A DNA stretch of 64,000 nt from GM7GCV1 sp965222065 (GTDB lineage: Bacteria > Pseudomonadota > Gammaproteobacteria > Pseudomonadales > GM7GCV1), in assembly GCA_965222065.1 (NCBI GenBank), contig OZ244933.1:806001-870000 (forward strand), read 5' to 3'. A program made the translations under genes and the position numbers. Positions 44,627 to 53,604 of the stretch are shown here, piece by piece. The first letter of the stretch is position 1; every line of letters begins with the position of its first letter. A model generated the notes under the pieces. The model had not been told where the DNA came from. It did not search any database and saw nothing but the letters and a program-made list of their open reading frames with translations.

Positions 44627-44818
44627 AATTAACGGAAGGGTCTGCGGATTTGGGCCCCGTTCGAGCCGAGCGCTTTGGCAGGCGCGAGACAGCGCCACCT
44701 TGGTGGCGACCCGAAGGGCGAGGACTGCAAGTCCGAGTTATCCCGCCCCGACGACACGCATCCCTCGTGCGGGCTTTTTTAATTAACGGAAGGGTCCGCG
44801 GATTTGGGCCCCGCTCGA
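44613..44818. repeat. Duplicated 52-bp segment downstream of tRNA-Ser
   Basis: The segment 44613-44664 (GTGCGGGC, T6, AATTAACGGAAGGG...) recurs at 44767-44818 with only two mismatches. Both copies carry the 3' half of the tRNA terminator. The material between and after is rich in small hairpins: GGCGC/GCGCC (44681-44696), GCCACC/GGTGGC (44694-44707) and CAAAATGC/GCATTTTG (44819-44837). The 400 bases from 44592 to 44991 hold no credible gene; reading frames here give repetitive, low-quality proteins. Confidence 0.8.
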
Positions 44819-44991
44819 CAAAATGCATCGCATTTTGGACCAGCCGCAACGCGGCGATGCCCAAAGGGTGAGTTCTGCGCACCAGCGGCGAAACTCATCA
44901 ATCCCTGCCACTTTGCCATAATCAAAAAGAGCAGGTGATGCAGCTTTACATTTTTTGCTCGCGTCGTTTTTGTTGGTATATGGCGCAGGAA

Positions 44992-45963
44992 TCACTGAAG
45001 TAAATACTCCTTAGCCAGGTCTCTCACCTCATTTGCGCAGCCCCACGCGACTGTGTATCCACCTCCACCGTGGCCGTAATTGTGAATGACGGCGTTGCCA
45101 TCTCCAATACACTCGAGTTCTAGTCGAACCACTTCACGACCTGGCCGAAGCCCAACAGTAGCACCCAGCACCTCGCAATTCTCAAGTGCCGGGACGATTT
45201 TACGGCAACGATTCAAAATATCCCGAGTATCTTCATCTCGTACATCGAGGGACCAGTCGTTATCTTGAGAGGTTCCACCCAGGATAATGTCACTAGTTCG
45301 CGGAAGTACGAGGGTCATTTTATCTTTCTTCTGATAGACCCTTGTTGACCTGGAAATCTCCGGTGAGGGGGAGACTCTGACCAGCTGGCCCCGGATTGGA
45401 AATACTCCATTATCGTTTGCAAGTTCTCGGGCACCTATCCCTGAACAGTTAATCACCAAGCCATAATCCGTGAATAGTTCCGCAAATTTCTTGATGTCTC
45501 GAATGAGAATTCTCCCTCCACTAGCCTGGACCTTTTGCTTGAGGAAAGGCATATAGGTTGGAACATCTATTACGGGAAGTGTTACAAGAAATGCTTGGCC
45601 ACAATCTAGCCCATAATCGCTTCCATTAACCTCCTCCCATTCGTCAACCAGATGGAGAACGTAAGCGCTGTCATCTGGATCAAGACAAAATCGCAAATGC
45701 TTCTCAAAGGTAATTCCGGTATTGGGATCGTCCTTGTCTTTTTTGAAAACATTGTATGTCTCTTTGGACCATATGGAGACACGCTCCTCCGGGTATGCCC
45801 GATGAGGCCACCAATAAGCACCTGCTGAAGTTGAAGTAGTTTTCCAAAAGTCATCTTTGGAAAAGATGTCGACAGGGAATCCGGCCTCAAGCAGACGTTG
45901 GGCACAGCTTAAGCCCATAATGCCTTGCCCGATCACTGCTATGGGTTTGGATTGATCGTTCAT
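44992..45963 (-). CDS. FAD-dependent oxidoreductase, D-amino-acid oxidase family
   Basis: 323 residues. N-terminal dinucleotide site IAVIGQGIMGLSCAQRLLEAG, VINCSGIGARELAND, and near the C-terminus VGLRPGREVVRLE with the substrate-binding arginine and NYGHGGGGYTVAWGCA. This set is that of eukaryotic-type D-amino acid oxidase rather than DadA. It would oxidise D-amino acids to keto acids, hydrogen peroxide and ammonia. No signal peptide. It stands alone between two repeat elements, with base composition close to its neighbours but poor codon order of a native operon; gain by transfer is possible but unproven. Confidence 0.83.
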   Translation of the reverse strand: MNDQSKPIAVIGQGIMGLSCAQRLLEAGFPVDIFSKDDFWKTTSTSAGAYWWPHRAYPEERVSIWSKETYNVFKKDKDDPNTGITFEKHLRFCLDPDDSAYVLHLVDEWEEVNGSDYGLDCGQAFLVTLPVIDVPTYMPFLKQKVQASGGRILIRDIKKFAELFTDYGLVINCSGIGARELANDNGVFPIRGQLVRVSPSPEISRSTRVYQKKDKMTLVLPRTSDIILGGTSQDNDWSLDVRDEDTRDILNRCRKIVPALENCEVLGATVGLRPGREVVRLELECIGDGNAVIHNYGHGGGGYTVAWGCANEVRDLAKEYLLQ

Positions 45964-46023
45964 AAGTTCATCTTAAGGCAATCTTTGGCGCCGTATGACA
46001 GTATGTTTAAGAGGCCGATGAAT

Positions 46024-46053
46024 GGGGTCAGAGTAAAAACTTACTCTGACCCC
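46024..46053. repeat. 13-bp hairpin, REP/RAYT-type palindrome
   Basis: GGGGTCAGAGTAA (46024-46036) and its perfect complement (46041-46053) around AAAC, followed by CCGAATTT. The shared AATTCGG..GTCAGA core relates it to the repeat at 908-997. It lies between divergent genes. Confidence 0.7.
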
Positions 46054-46146
46054 CGAATTTCCCCTCTCAATAAACATGCACCACTACATTTTGAGATCTC
46101 TGTGCCTATAATGGTAGTCACTAATTACCCCAAATAAGGAAGCATT

Positions 46147-47502
46147 GTGGCCCTGTTTAAAGCTTACGACCTGCGAGGCAAAGTCCCTGAAGAACTCAAC
46201 GAAGATATCGCTTACAAAATCGGCAGGGCCTATACCCGGATCTACTCGCCCAGAAAAGTCGCCGTCGGCTTTGATATTCGCAACGAGAGTCCCTCTATTT
46301 CTTCTGCCCTGATTCGCGGCCTGCTGGATGGCGGTGCGGATGTCATGAATATTGGGCTTTGCGGCACCGAGGAAGTTTACTTTGCGACCTTTCACAATGA
46401 ACTGGACGGTGGTGTCATGGTTACCGCCAGTCATAATCCCAAGGGGTACAATGGCATGAAGCTGGTCGGACTGGAAGCCCGCCCAATCAGTGCCGATACC
46501 GGCCTTCTGGAGATAAAAGAGCTGGTAGAAAGTGGCCAGTTCAACGCTCCTGAATCCCCAGGCAAGGAAGAAATCAACGAAGACAAGTCTGACTACATTG
46601 AACACTTATTGTCCTACATTGACGTCAGTGCGCTCCATCCACTCAAGATCGTTGTCAATCCCGGAAACGGTGGTGCGGGAATTATTCTGCCCCTTCTTGA
46701 GAAACACTTGCCGATTGAGTTCATTTACCTGAACGAGGAACCGGACGGTGACTTTCCCAACGGAGTTCCCAACCCGTTATTGCTGGAAAATCAGAAAGCG
46801 ACGCAGGAGGCGGTTATAGCCAACCAGGCTGATTTGGGCATCGCCTGGGATGGCGATTTTGATCGCTGTTTCTTTTTTGACCACAACGGCCGTTTTATCG
46901 AAGGCTATTACCTCGTTGGCCTGCTTGCTGAAACCCTCCTGAAAAAACAGCCGGGATCCGCCATCGTGCACGATCCGCGACTGACCTGGAACACGATAGA
47001 ACAAACAGAAGCTGCCGGGGGCCACTGTGTACAATCCAAATGCGGTCATGCCTTTATCAAGGCCGTCATGCGTGAAGTGGACGCGGTGTATGGCGGCGAG
47101 ATGAGCGCCCACCATTACTTTAAGGGTTTTTCCTATTGCGACAGCGGCATGATTCCCTGGCTGCTAATCGCCGAACTGATGTGTAAAACCGGGAAGTCCA
47201 TGAAAGAGCTGGTCGATGAGCGTATGGACGCCTACCCATGTAGCGGCGAAATTAATTTCCGGGTGGAAGATACCCACCCCGTTATCGATCGAATCAAGGC
47301 CCATTTCGAGCCACATGCCGAGTCTGTCGATACCTCCGACGGCATCAGCATGAATTTTGGTCAATGGCGTTTTAATCTGCGAGCATCCAATACAGAGCCA
47401 TTATTACGACTCAATGTAGAGTCGAATCGTGACGAAACCCTGATGAAAGAAAGCCTGCAATCTATTGTGGATTTGATTGAAGAACAGGATAAGGCGTCTT
47501 GA
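46147..47502 (+). CDS. Phosphomannomutase/phosphoglucomutase
   Basis: 451 residues. Phosphoserine loop VTASHNPKGYNGMK near 97-110, metal-binding DGDFDRC near 237-243, sugar-binding GGEMSAHHYF near 316-325 and C-terminal phosphate-binding RASNTEPLLRLNVE. Interconverts hexose 6- and 1-phosphates for GalU, RmlA or mannose routes. GTG start at 46147 with AAGGA six bases upstream. AlgC- or ManB-like; direction of use cannot be set from sequence. Confidence 0.9.
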   Translation: MALFKAYDLRGKVPEELNEDIAYKIGRAYTRIYSPRKVAVGFDIRNESPSISSALIRGLLDGGADVMNIGLCGTEEVYFATFHNELDGGVMVTASHNPKGYNGMKLVGLEARPISADTGLLEIKELVESGQFNAPESPGKEEINEDKSDYIEHLLSYIDVSALHPLKIVVNPGNGGAGIILPLLEKHLPIEFIYLNEEPDGDFPNGVPNPLLLENQKATQEAVIANQADLGIAWDGDFDRCFFFDHNGRFIEGYYLVGLLAETLLKKQPGSAIVHDPRLTWNTIEQTEAAGGHCVQSKCGHAFIKAVMREVDAVYGGEMSAHHYFKGFSYCDSGMIPWLLIAELMCKTGKSMKELVDERMDAYPCSGEINFRVEDTHPVIDRIKAHFEPHAESVDTSDGISMNFGQWRFNLRASNTEPLLRLNVESNRDETLMKESLQSIVDLIEEQDKAS

Positions 47503-47679
47503 TTGCACAATTACCCTTGGCTAAAACTATAACTGCAAGAATTGTTATTAAAGCAAGACTGGTACAAATTCTACATGCCAAAAGCTCTTTCGAACTGGCT
47601 ACACTTTCCTGTAACAATTAGACTGGAAGACGTGATGCTGCAAACAAGGCTCTTTTCCCAAAACCACCTGTAACTATTT

Positions 47680-48582
47680 TTGAACATTGTGAACTCAGTA
47701 ACTACCGCCATTATTCCCGTCGCCGGCCTCGGTACACGCGTACTTCCTGCTTCCAAGGCTATTCCCAAAGAAATGCTTCCTATCGTGGACAAGCCTGCGA
47801 TTCAATATGTAGTGGAAGAAGCGGTTGCCGCTGGAATCAAAACCATTATTCTGGTAACCCGTTCCGGTAAAGAAGCCATCGAAAATCACTTTGACTCCAA
47901 CTACGAGCTGGAATCTCTCCTAAAGCAAAAAGGCAAAACCAAGGTCCTGGAAGAAGTCACCAATCTGGTACCTCAAGGCGTTGAGGTGGTCTCGATTCGC
48001 CAGGATGCACCCAAGGGGCTTGGGCATGCCGTTCTCTGTGCTAGACACTTTTGCCAAAGCGGTGCCTTTGCTGTTTTATTGCCCGATGTTTTGGTGTTCA
48101 AGGATGGAGAAGAAACCGATCTCGCTGAAATGGTTAAACATTACGAGCAATCGGGTGCTGGCCAAATCATGGTGGAAGCGGTGCCCAAGGACAAAGTCCA
48201 TATGTACGGGATTGCTGACTGCAACGGGCCCAGCCCGGCACCGTACGAAAGTGTGGACATTAAAGGCATGATCGAGAAGCCATCCCTGGAAGAGGCACCT
48301 TCTAATCTGGCAGTGGTAGGAAGATACATATTGCCTGCACAGACCATGGAAATTCTCAAGAAAACTCCTCCAGGTGCGGGTAACGAAGTACAGTTAACCG
48401 ATGCATTGGAAACACTTCTTAATTACCAGACATTGCAAGCCTATCGTATGGGCGGCACTACCTTTGATTGTGGCAATAAACTTGGTTATCTGTTGGCCAA
48501 TGTACATATGGGCATCAGGCACCCCGAAACGGGAGAAGGTTTTCTTGAGGCCCTGAAAAGCCTTTTTGATTCGAAAACATGA
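47680..48582 (+). CDS. galU: UTP--glucose-1-phosphate uridylyltransferase
   Basis: 300 residues. IIPVAGLGTRVLPASKAIPKEMLPIVDKP near the start, PKGLGHAVLCA, IEKPSLEEAPSNLAVVGRYIL and GAGNEVQLTDA are GalU hallmarks. Makes UDP-glucose, the precursor for GalE and the UDP-uronates of the polysaccharide locus. The first possible start is TTG at 47680; GTG at 47689 is an alternative. Neither has a clear ribosome binding site. Confidence 0.93.
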   Translation: MNIVNSVTTAIIPVAGLGTRVLPASKAIPKEMLPIVDKPAIQYVVEEAVAAGIKTIILVTRSGKEAIENHFDSNYELESLLKQKGKTKVLEEVTNLVPQGVEVVSIRQDAPKGLGHAVLCARHFCQSGAFAVLLPDVLVFKDGEETDLAEMVKHYEQSGAGQIMVEAVPKDKVHMYGIADCNGPSPAPYESVDIKGMIEKPSLEEAPSNLAVVGRYILPAQTMEILKKTPPGAGNEVQLTDALETLLNYQTLQAYRMGGTTFDCGNKLGYLLANVHMGIRHPETGEGFLEALKSLFDSKT

Positions 48583-48622
48583 CTGTTTGGGGAATGGTTG
48601 TGCATCCCTGTTTCGCGACAGG

Positions 48623-49639
48623 TTAGTCTTTGTAACCTTCGGGGTTACTTTTCTGCCAATTCCAGTGATCCCGGACCATATCGATCAACCCTAGCTCGGC
48701 TTTCCACCCCAGCTCCCTCTCGGTGAAGTCGGGAACCGCATAGTATTCGGGCAAATCTCCTGCTCTTCGCGGTGCCGAATTGACCGGAATGGGTCGGCCT
48801 GAAACCTGGCGAAACGCTTCAACCGCTTCCATTACTGAATATCCCCGTCCTGTCCCCAGGTTAAAGGCACTGCAACCCTTATGGCGTTCCAGATAATGGT
48901 AGGCATAGAGATGTCCACGCACCAGATCCTGTACATGAATATAGTCCCTCACACCTGTTCCATCCGGCGTAGGGTAATCCTCGCCAAACACCTTAAGCTC
49001 CGGGAGTTCCCCGACGGCAACTTTGGCAATAAAGGGCATGAGATTGTTGGGGATGCCACGGGGATCTTCACCAATTAGCCCCGAGGGGTGGGCCCCAACC
49101 GGATTAAAATAACGAAGCAGGGAAATAGACCACTCAGGGTCCGAAATAGCAATATCCCTGGCAATATCCTCGACCATCCGCTTGGACTGGCCGTAAGGGT
49201 TAACTGGTTTGAGGGGCAAATTCTCGGTATAGGCGACCACACCCGGATCGCCGTAGACCGTGGCAGAGGAGCTGAACACCAGTTTTTTGCAACTAGCGCG
49301 TTGCATAGCCGCAAATAGAGCCAATGATCCGGCAACATTGTTCTGGTAATACTTAAGGGGCTGTTCAACCGACTCGCCCACCGCCTTGAACCCGGCGAAA
49401 TGGATGACCGCCTCGACATGATGCGTGCTAAAGATTGAATCAAGCAATGACTGATCCGCGATACTCCCCTTGTAGAAACCGGGACGAGTACCAGTGATTT
49501 GCTCAATCCGATCGAGCACTTTTTCGGCACTATTACTCAAATCGTCCAGAACGATGACATCAAAACCGGAGCGCTGAAATTCAACAACGGCATGGCTGCC
49601 TATATATCCTGTACCACCGGTTACCAAAATCGACTTCAT
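48623..49639 (-). CDS. galE: UDP-glucose 4-epimerase
   Basis: 338 residues from ATG 49639, which has GGAG five bases upstream; the longer frame from 49684 adds 15 residues without homology. ILVTGGTGYIGSHAVVEF binds NAD; catalytic YGQSKRM; RYFNPVGAHPSGLIGEDP and PDGTGVRDYIHV are GalE signatures. Produces UDP-galactose. Converges with galU, with 40 bases between stops and only a weak hairpin (48607-48622). Confidence 0.94.
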   Translation of the reverse strand: MKSILVTGGTGYIGSHAVVEFQRSGFDVIVLDDLSNSAEKVLDRIEQITGTRPGFYKGSIADQSLLDSIFSTHHVEAVIHFAGFKAVGESVEQPLKYYQNNVAGSLALFAAMQRASCKKLVFSSSATVYGDPGVVAYTENLPLKPVNPYGQSKRMVEDIARDIAISDPEWSISLLRYFNPVGAHPSGLIGEDPRGIPNNLMPFIAKVAVGELPELKVFGEDYPTPDGTGVRDYIHVQDLVRGHLYAYHYLERHKGCSAFNLGTGRGYSVMEAVEAFRQVSGRPIPVNSAPRRAGDLPEYYAVPDFTERELGWKAELGLIDMVRDHWNWQKSNPEGYKD

Positions 49640-49712
49640 GTTTTCTCCAAAACTATCCTTATGGATAGGTGTAATATCAACCAATATTCGTTTGAATGCC
49701 TATTGAGGAAAG

Positions 49713-49790
49713 GACGCCCTCTTGCGTCACGGATGATGCAATAAAAGGGAGTTTGCCCCGCCTGACATGGACGGAAGGACGGGGCTTTTT
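49713..49790 (+). terminator. Orphan plus-strand hairpins ending in intrinsic terminator
   Basis: GACGC/GCGTC hairpin (49713-49728), a short A-rich linker, then GCCCCG (49755-49760) pairing with CGGGGC (49780-49785) and T5. The T run is on the plus strand although both flanking genes (galE, rmlB) are on the minus strand, so it ends either antisense transcription or a small RNA of about 80-130 bases. No convincing promoter was seen. Confidence 0.45.
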
Positions 49791-49854
49791 CCTGATAGAG
49801 TCAATATTTTACTAACGCACCAAAGAATTTCTGTATACAGGAAAACTGATCCGG

Positions 49855-50919
49855 TCAGGTTATCTTCCCAACACGGTCAAGACGGTAGCTGCCATCCAGG
49901 ACCGACTGCCACCAGTCAGGATTTTGCAGGTACCAGTCGACCGTACTGCGAATGCCTGACTCAAAGGTATGAGCCGGCTTCCAGCCAAGCTCCCTTTCAA
50001 TTTTCGTCGCATCAATGGCGTAACGAAGATCATGTCCAGGCCTGTCCGTCACAAACTGGATCAAGTCTCTAAATCGACTCACCTGTGGTGGTTTTGCTTC
50101 AACCCGCTGTTCCAGCAAATCACAGATGGTTTCGACGACTTCCAGGTTGGTCTTCTCATTGTGGCCACCAATATTATAGGTTTCACCCACCTTGCCCCTG
50201 GTCACCACCTGGTAAAGCGCCACGGCATGATCTTCCACATAGAGCCAGTCACGGATTTGCTGACCGTCCCCATATACCGGCAAGGGCTTGCCACTGAGGG
50301 CGTTAAGAATCATGTGTGGAATCAGCTTTTCCGGAAAATGGTAGGGACCATAGTTGTTCGAGCAATTGGTTATCAGCACTGGCAAGCCATAGGTACGACC
50401 CCAGGCCCTCACCAAATGATCCGAAGCCGCCTTGCTGGCTGAATAGGGCGAGCTGGGGCTGTAAGGCGTTAGTTCAGTAAACAGCTCATCCTTGCCATGA
50501 AGATCACCATAGACTTCATCGGTGGAAATATGATGAAAACGAAAACCTTCTGCACGATCAGACGGCAGGTTGCGCCAGTAGCCCAGCGCCGCCTGCAGCA
50601 GGCTGTAGGTGCCGACAACGTTGGTCTGGATAAATGCCCCCGGCCCATCGATTGATCGATCGACATGCGATTCCGCCGCCAGGTGCATGATGGCATCGGG
50701 CTGAAACTGTTCCAGCAGTTGAGCGATCGCGTCCTGGTCACAAATATCCGTCTGACTGAAATGATAGCTTGGATTATCTTGTGCACCAGGCAGGGAAGCC
50801 AGATTTCCGGCGTAGGTCAGCAAGTCAACGTTGAAGACTTCATCCTCAGTCTCTGCGAGGAGATAACGTATTACCGCACTGCCGATAAATCCCGCACCAC
50901 CGGTCACCAGAATTTTCAT
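49855..50919 (-). CDS. rmlB: dTDP-glucose 4,6-dehydratase
   Basis: 354 residues. ILVTGGAGFIGSAVIRYLL, HLAAESHVDRSIDGP, STDEVYGDL, catalytic YSASKAASDHLVRAWGRTYGLP and NCSNNYGPYHFPEKLIP. Second step of dTDP-L-rhamnose synthesis. Last gene of rmlA-C-D-B; three bases after rmlD. Confidence 0.96.
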   Translation of the reverse strand: MKILVTGGAGFIGSAVIRYLLAETEDEVFNVDLLTYAGNLASLPGAQDNPSYHFSQTDICDQDAIAQLLEQFQPDAIMHLAAESHVDRSIDGPGAFIQTNVVGTYSLLQAALGYWRNLPSDRAEGFRFHHISTDEVYGDLHGKDELFTELTPYSPSSPYSASKAASDHLVRAWGRTYGLPVLITNCSNNYGPYHFPEKLIPHMILNALSGKPLPVYGDGQQIRDWLYVEDHAVALYQVVTRGKVGETYNIGGHNEKTNLEVVETICDLLEQRVEAKPPQVSRFRDLIQFVTDRPGHDLRYAIDATKIERELGWKPAHTFESGIRSTVDWYLQNPDWWQSVLDGSYRLDRVGKIT

Positions 50920-50922
50920 GAA

Positions 50923-51837
50923 TTAATCCTTGTTTGCTTCAAGCGCGTTTAGCGCGCTGAGAACGACGGGCAGACTCTGCTCCAGGGGAACAGGCGCCAC
51001 ACCAAAGTTCTCTCTAATTTTTTTACAGTCCAGAACGGAATACCTGGGTCGCTCTGCCGGGGTAGGGTATTCCGAAGTGGGGATGCCATGCACCTGAATA
51101 CCCTGCTCAAGCATGCCGGCATTCCGAGCTTCTACAAAAACAACTCTGGCAAAATCCGCCCAGCTGCACTGGGTAGCGCCCACGTAGTGATAAATCCCCC
51201 ATTCCGACTCCGACATCGTGCCAGTTCCTGCCTCCATTGCCTGGCAGATCGTCAAAATGGCCTCCGCAATATCTCCGGCATAGGTTGGGCATCCCTGCTG
51301 GTCTTCCACCACATTCAGCTCCGTGCGACTGGCAGCCAACCGCAGCATGGTCTTTACAAAGTTTTGGCCATATTCACTGTAAACCCAGGCGGTGCGCAGG
51401 ATGATATGCTTCGGGCAAAGACTTGCGACGCCTTGCTCTCCAGCCAGTTTGGTTTTGCCATACACGCCCAGGGGCGCCGTGGTATCGCTTTCCTTGTAAG
51501 GCTGAGTCGCCGTCCCGTCAAACACATAGTCAGTAGAGACGTGCACAAGTACTGCCCCACTGTTGGTGCAAGCCCGGGCAAGGTTTTCTGTCCCCTGCCT
51601 GTTAATTTTATCTGCCTTCTCCGGTTCGGATTCAGCTTTGTCGACAGCCGTGTATGCCGCTGCATTCACGACAATCCCGGGCTGAAACTGAGCCAGTGTC
51701 TTTTCTATCTGGGCCGCATCGGTAATATCCAGTTCCTTGCTGTCCAGGGCCAGGAAATCAAAGCCTGTTTTGGCCCGCAACCTGTCCTGCAAACACCTGC
51801 CCAGTTGCCCATTGGCTCCGGTTACCAGGACTTTCAT
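50923..51837 (-). CDS. rmlD: dTDP-4-dehydrorhamnose reductase
   Basis: 304 residues. VLVTGANGQLGRCLQ, VVNAAAYTAVDKAE, STDYVFDGTATQPYKE, catalytic YGKTKLAGE and RTAWVYSEYGQNFVKTMLRLA. Final NADPH-dependent step to dTDP-L-rhamnose. Overlaps rmlC by four bases. Confidence 0.95.
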   Translation of the reverse strand: MKVLVTGANGQLGRCLQDRLRAKTGFDFLALDSKELDITDAAQIEKTLAQFQPGIVVNAAAYTAVDKAESEPEKADKINRQGTENLARACTNSGAVLVHVSTDYVFDGTATQPYKESDTTAPLGVYGKTKLAGEQGVASLCPKHIILRTAWVYSEYGQNFVKTMLRLAASRTELNVVEDQQGCPTYAGDIAEAILTICQAMEAGTGTMSESEWGIYHYVGATQCSWADFARVVFVEARNAGMLEQGIQVHGIPTSEYPTPAERPRYSVLDCKKIRENFGVAPVPLEQSLPVVLSALNALEANKD

Positions 51838-52367
51838 ACCTGAAGTTCGGCCAGCGTTAAGCCCTGCTGGTCCTTGCCGGAGAGCAATGGACTTTCAACT
51901 GGCCAGTCAATGGCGATCTCCGGATCATTCCAGATCAGGCAGCCTTCATCATCGGGGAAGTAATAGTCCGTGCATTTGTATTCAAAATCAGCAAGATCCG
52001 AAAGCACGACAAACCCGTGCGCCAGACCCGGCGGAATCCAGAACTGCGTTTTGTTCTCTTCAGAAAGCGTCACGCCGGCCCACTTTCCATACGTAGGCGA
52101 GTTCTTGCGGATATCTACCGCGACATCAAAAACCGTGCCCCGAACCACCCGAACCAGTTTTCCCTGGGGACGGGTTTTCTGGAAGTGCAATCCGCGGAGC
52201 ACTCCTTTGGCAGAACGTGAATGGTTATCCTGCACAAAAGGAAGCCTGATACCTGCATCTGCATAACGCTCGGCCTGGAACGTTTCCAGAAAGAAACCGC
52301 GTTCATCGCCAAAAACCCGCGGCTCAATAATTTTTACATCCGCAATCGCCGTATCTATCACTTGCAT
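51834..52367 (-). CDS. rmlC: dTDP-4-dehydrorhamnose 3,5-epimerase
   Basis: 177 residues. Cupin fold. RVFGDERGFFLETFQAERY, FVQDNHSRSAKGVLRGLHFQ with the catalytic histidine, and WIPPGLAHGFVVLSD. Inverts C3 and C5 in the rhamnose pathway. 14 bases after rmlA. Confidence 0.95.
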   Translation of the reverse strand: MQVIDTAIADVKIIEPRVFGDERGFFLETFQAERYADAGIRLPFVQDNHSRSAKGVLRGLHFQKTRPQGKLVRVVRGTVFDVAVDIRKNSPTYGKWAGVTLSEENKTQFWIPPGLAHGFVVLSDLADFEYKCTDYYFPDDEGCLIWNDPEIAIDWPVESPLLSGKDQQGLTLAELQV

Positions 52368-52381
52368 AAAAGGATTCGCAC

Positions 52382-53263
52382 CTATTCGTAGCCATCCGCG
52401 ACGGCGAGCAAATATTGACCATAGCCGGTCTTTTTGAGCTCTTCACCCTGCGCGCGCAATGTTTGTTCCGTAATCCAGCCACTGTGATAAGCAATCTCTT
52501 CCAGGCAGGCCACTTTAAAACCCTGGCGCTTTTCTACCGTCTGCACAAAACTGCCAGCCTGTATCAGGGAATCGTGTGTTCCCGTATCCAGCCAGGCAAA
52601 ACCGCGCCCTAACAGACTGACATGCAAGTCGCCCCTGGCCAGATAAGCGTTATTGACATCGGTGATTTCCAGCTCGCCCCGGGATGAAGGTTTGATGGAT
52701 TTGGCAATGTCTATCACGTCATTGTCGTAGAAATAAAGTCCGGTCACGGCATAGTTGGATTTCGGCTTGGCGGGCTTTTCTTCAATCGAAATGGCCCTGC
52801 CTGTGCCATCAAACTCAACCACGCCAAAACGCTCGGGATCGGTGACATGATAGCCAAACACAGTGGCGCCGGTTTCGCGCGAACAGGCCTCTTCCAGATT
52901 TTCTGTAAAGTGATGACCAAAGAAAATATTGTCACCCAGCACCAGGCAGACATTGTCGTTGCCAATAAATTCATCACCGATCAAAAACGCCTGGGCCAGT
53001 CCGTCAGGACTGGGTTGCTCGGCATAGCTGATAGAGATACCAAAACGCGATCCATCCCCCAGGAGTTTCTGGAATCCCGGCAAGTCATCGGGCGTGGAAA
53101 TAACCAGCACTTCGCGAATCCCGGCCAACATCAGGGTCGACAGTGGGTAATAGATCATCGGCTTATCGTAAATAGGCAGCAGTTGCTTCGATACGCCCCT
53201 GGTAATCGGGTGCAGCCTGGTGCCGGAGCCACCGGCCAGAATAATTCCTTTATAGGTACTCAA
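52382..53263 (-). CDS. rmlA: Glucose-1-phosphate thymidylyltransferase
   Basis: 293 residues. ILAGGSGTRLHPITRGVSKQLLPIYDKPMIYYPLS (core GGSGTRLHPIT), LVLGDNIFFGH and AWLDTGTHDSL. First step of dTDP-rhamnose synthesis, likely feedback-inhibited by the product. Start is TTG at 53263 with a GAGAG element eight bases upstream. First gene of the operon. Confidence 0.95.
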   Translation of the reverse strand: MSTYKGIILAGGSGTRLHPITRGVSKQLLPIYDKPMIYYPLSTLMLAGIREVLVISTPDDLPGFQKLLGDGSRFGISISYAEQPSPDGLAQAFLIGDEFIGNDNVCLVLGDNIFFGHHFTENLEEACSRETGATVFGYHVTDPERFGVVEFDGTGRAISIEEKPAKPKSNYAVTGLYFYDNDVIDIAKSIKPSSRGELEITDVNNAYLARGDLHVSLLGRGFAWLDTGTHDSLIQAGSFVQTVEKRQGFKVACLEEIAYHSGWITEQTLRAQGEELKKTGYGQYLLAVADGYE

Positions 53264-53604
53264 CTTTCACTCTCTTTTTAAAGAATCGACCACTGTTACA
53301 GTCTCTGAACAGCCTCGTTGTCAGTCGATTTTTTTATTTTCAAAAAAGAAGGCATGCCTGAACTTTGCCTTCCGGGCTATGTCAAATGCCGCATTATAGA
53401 GGACAAGTATTCGTTGATGGGTGCCGATTTCCCCTACGCTTCAAACAGGAAGAAAATTTCATTCGCCAGGCTATTACTTCTGCTTATTTAGAATATTTGC
53501 AAACTCTGTATACTGAATACAGATTATCTATTATAAATTTACAGTGGAGGGATTAATTACCCCCATCTGTATCAAACTAATAATCTCATATGGGGGGACA
53601 CTTT
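53264..53604. other. Divergent rmlA/thuA intergenic region
   Basis: 341 bases, AT-rich, no gene seen. On the minus side: a TATAAT box (53398-53393), an intrinsic terminator between it and rmlA (53342-53372), and a CTGTT/AACAG repeat (53293-53312). On the plus side: a CTGTAT/ATACAG repeat (53506-53522) near possible -10 boxes TATACT (53509-53514) and TTATAA. Confidence 0.5.
53342..53372 (-). terminator. Terminator or attenuator upstream of rmlA
   Basis: On the minus strand GAAGGCA (53372-53366) pairs with TGCCTTC (53354-53348), 11-base loop, then T6 (53347-53342). It lies about 80 bases before rmlA and downstream of a minus-strand TATAAT (53398-53393), so a transcript from that box would meet it before the gene. 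Confidence 0.65.

Noticed and set aside
44072..44882. Minus-strand frames crossing the rne end, tRNA-Ser and the repeat (RGPNPxTLPLIKKART proteins)
   Set aside because: They read through the tRNA and terminator hairpins; the repeated peptide only mirrors the duplicated DNA.
48607..48622. CCTGT/ACAGG hairpin as terminator between galU and galE
   Set aside because: The stem is only five base pairs and no T run follows on either strand.
53506..53522. CTGTATACTGAATACAG as a LexA (SOS) box
   Set aside because: The space between CTG and CAG is 11, not 10, and the neighbouring genes are not SOS genes. Kept only as an unassigned inverted repeat.
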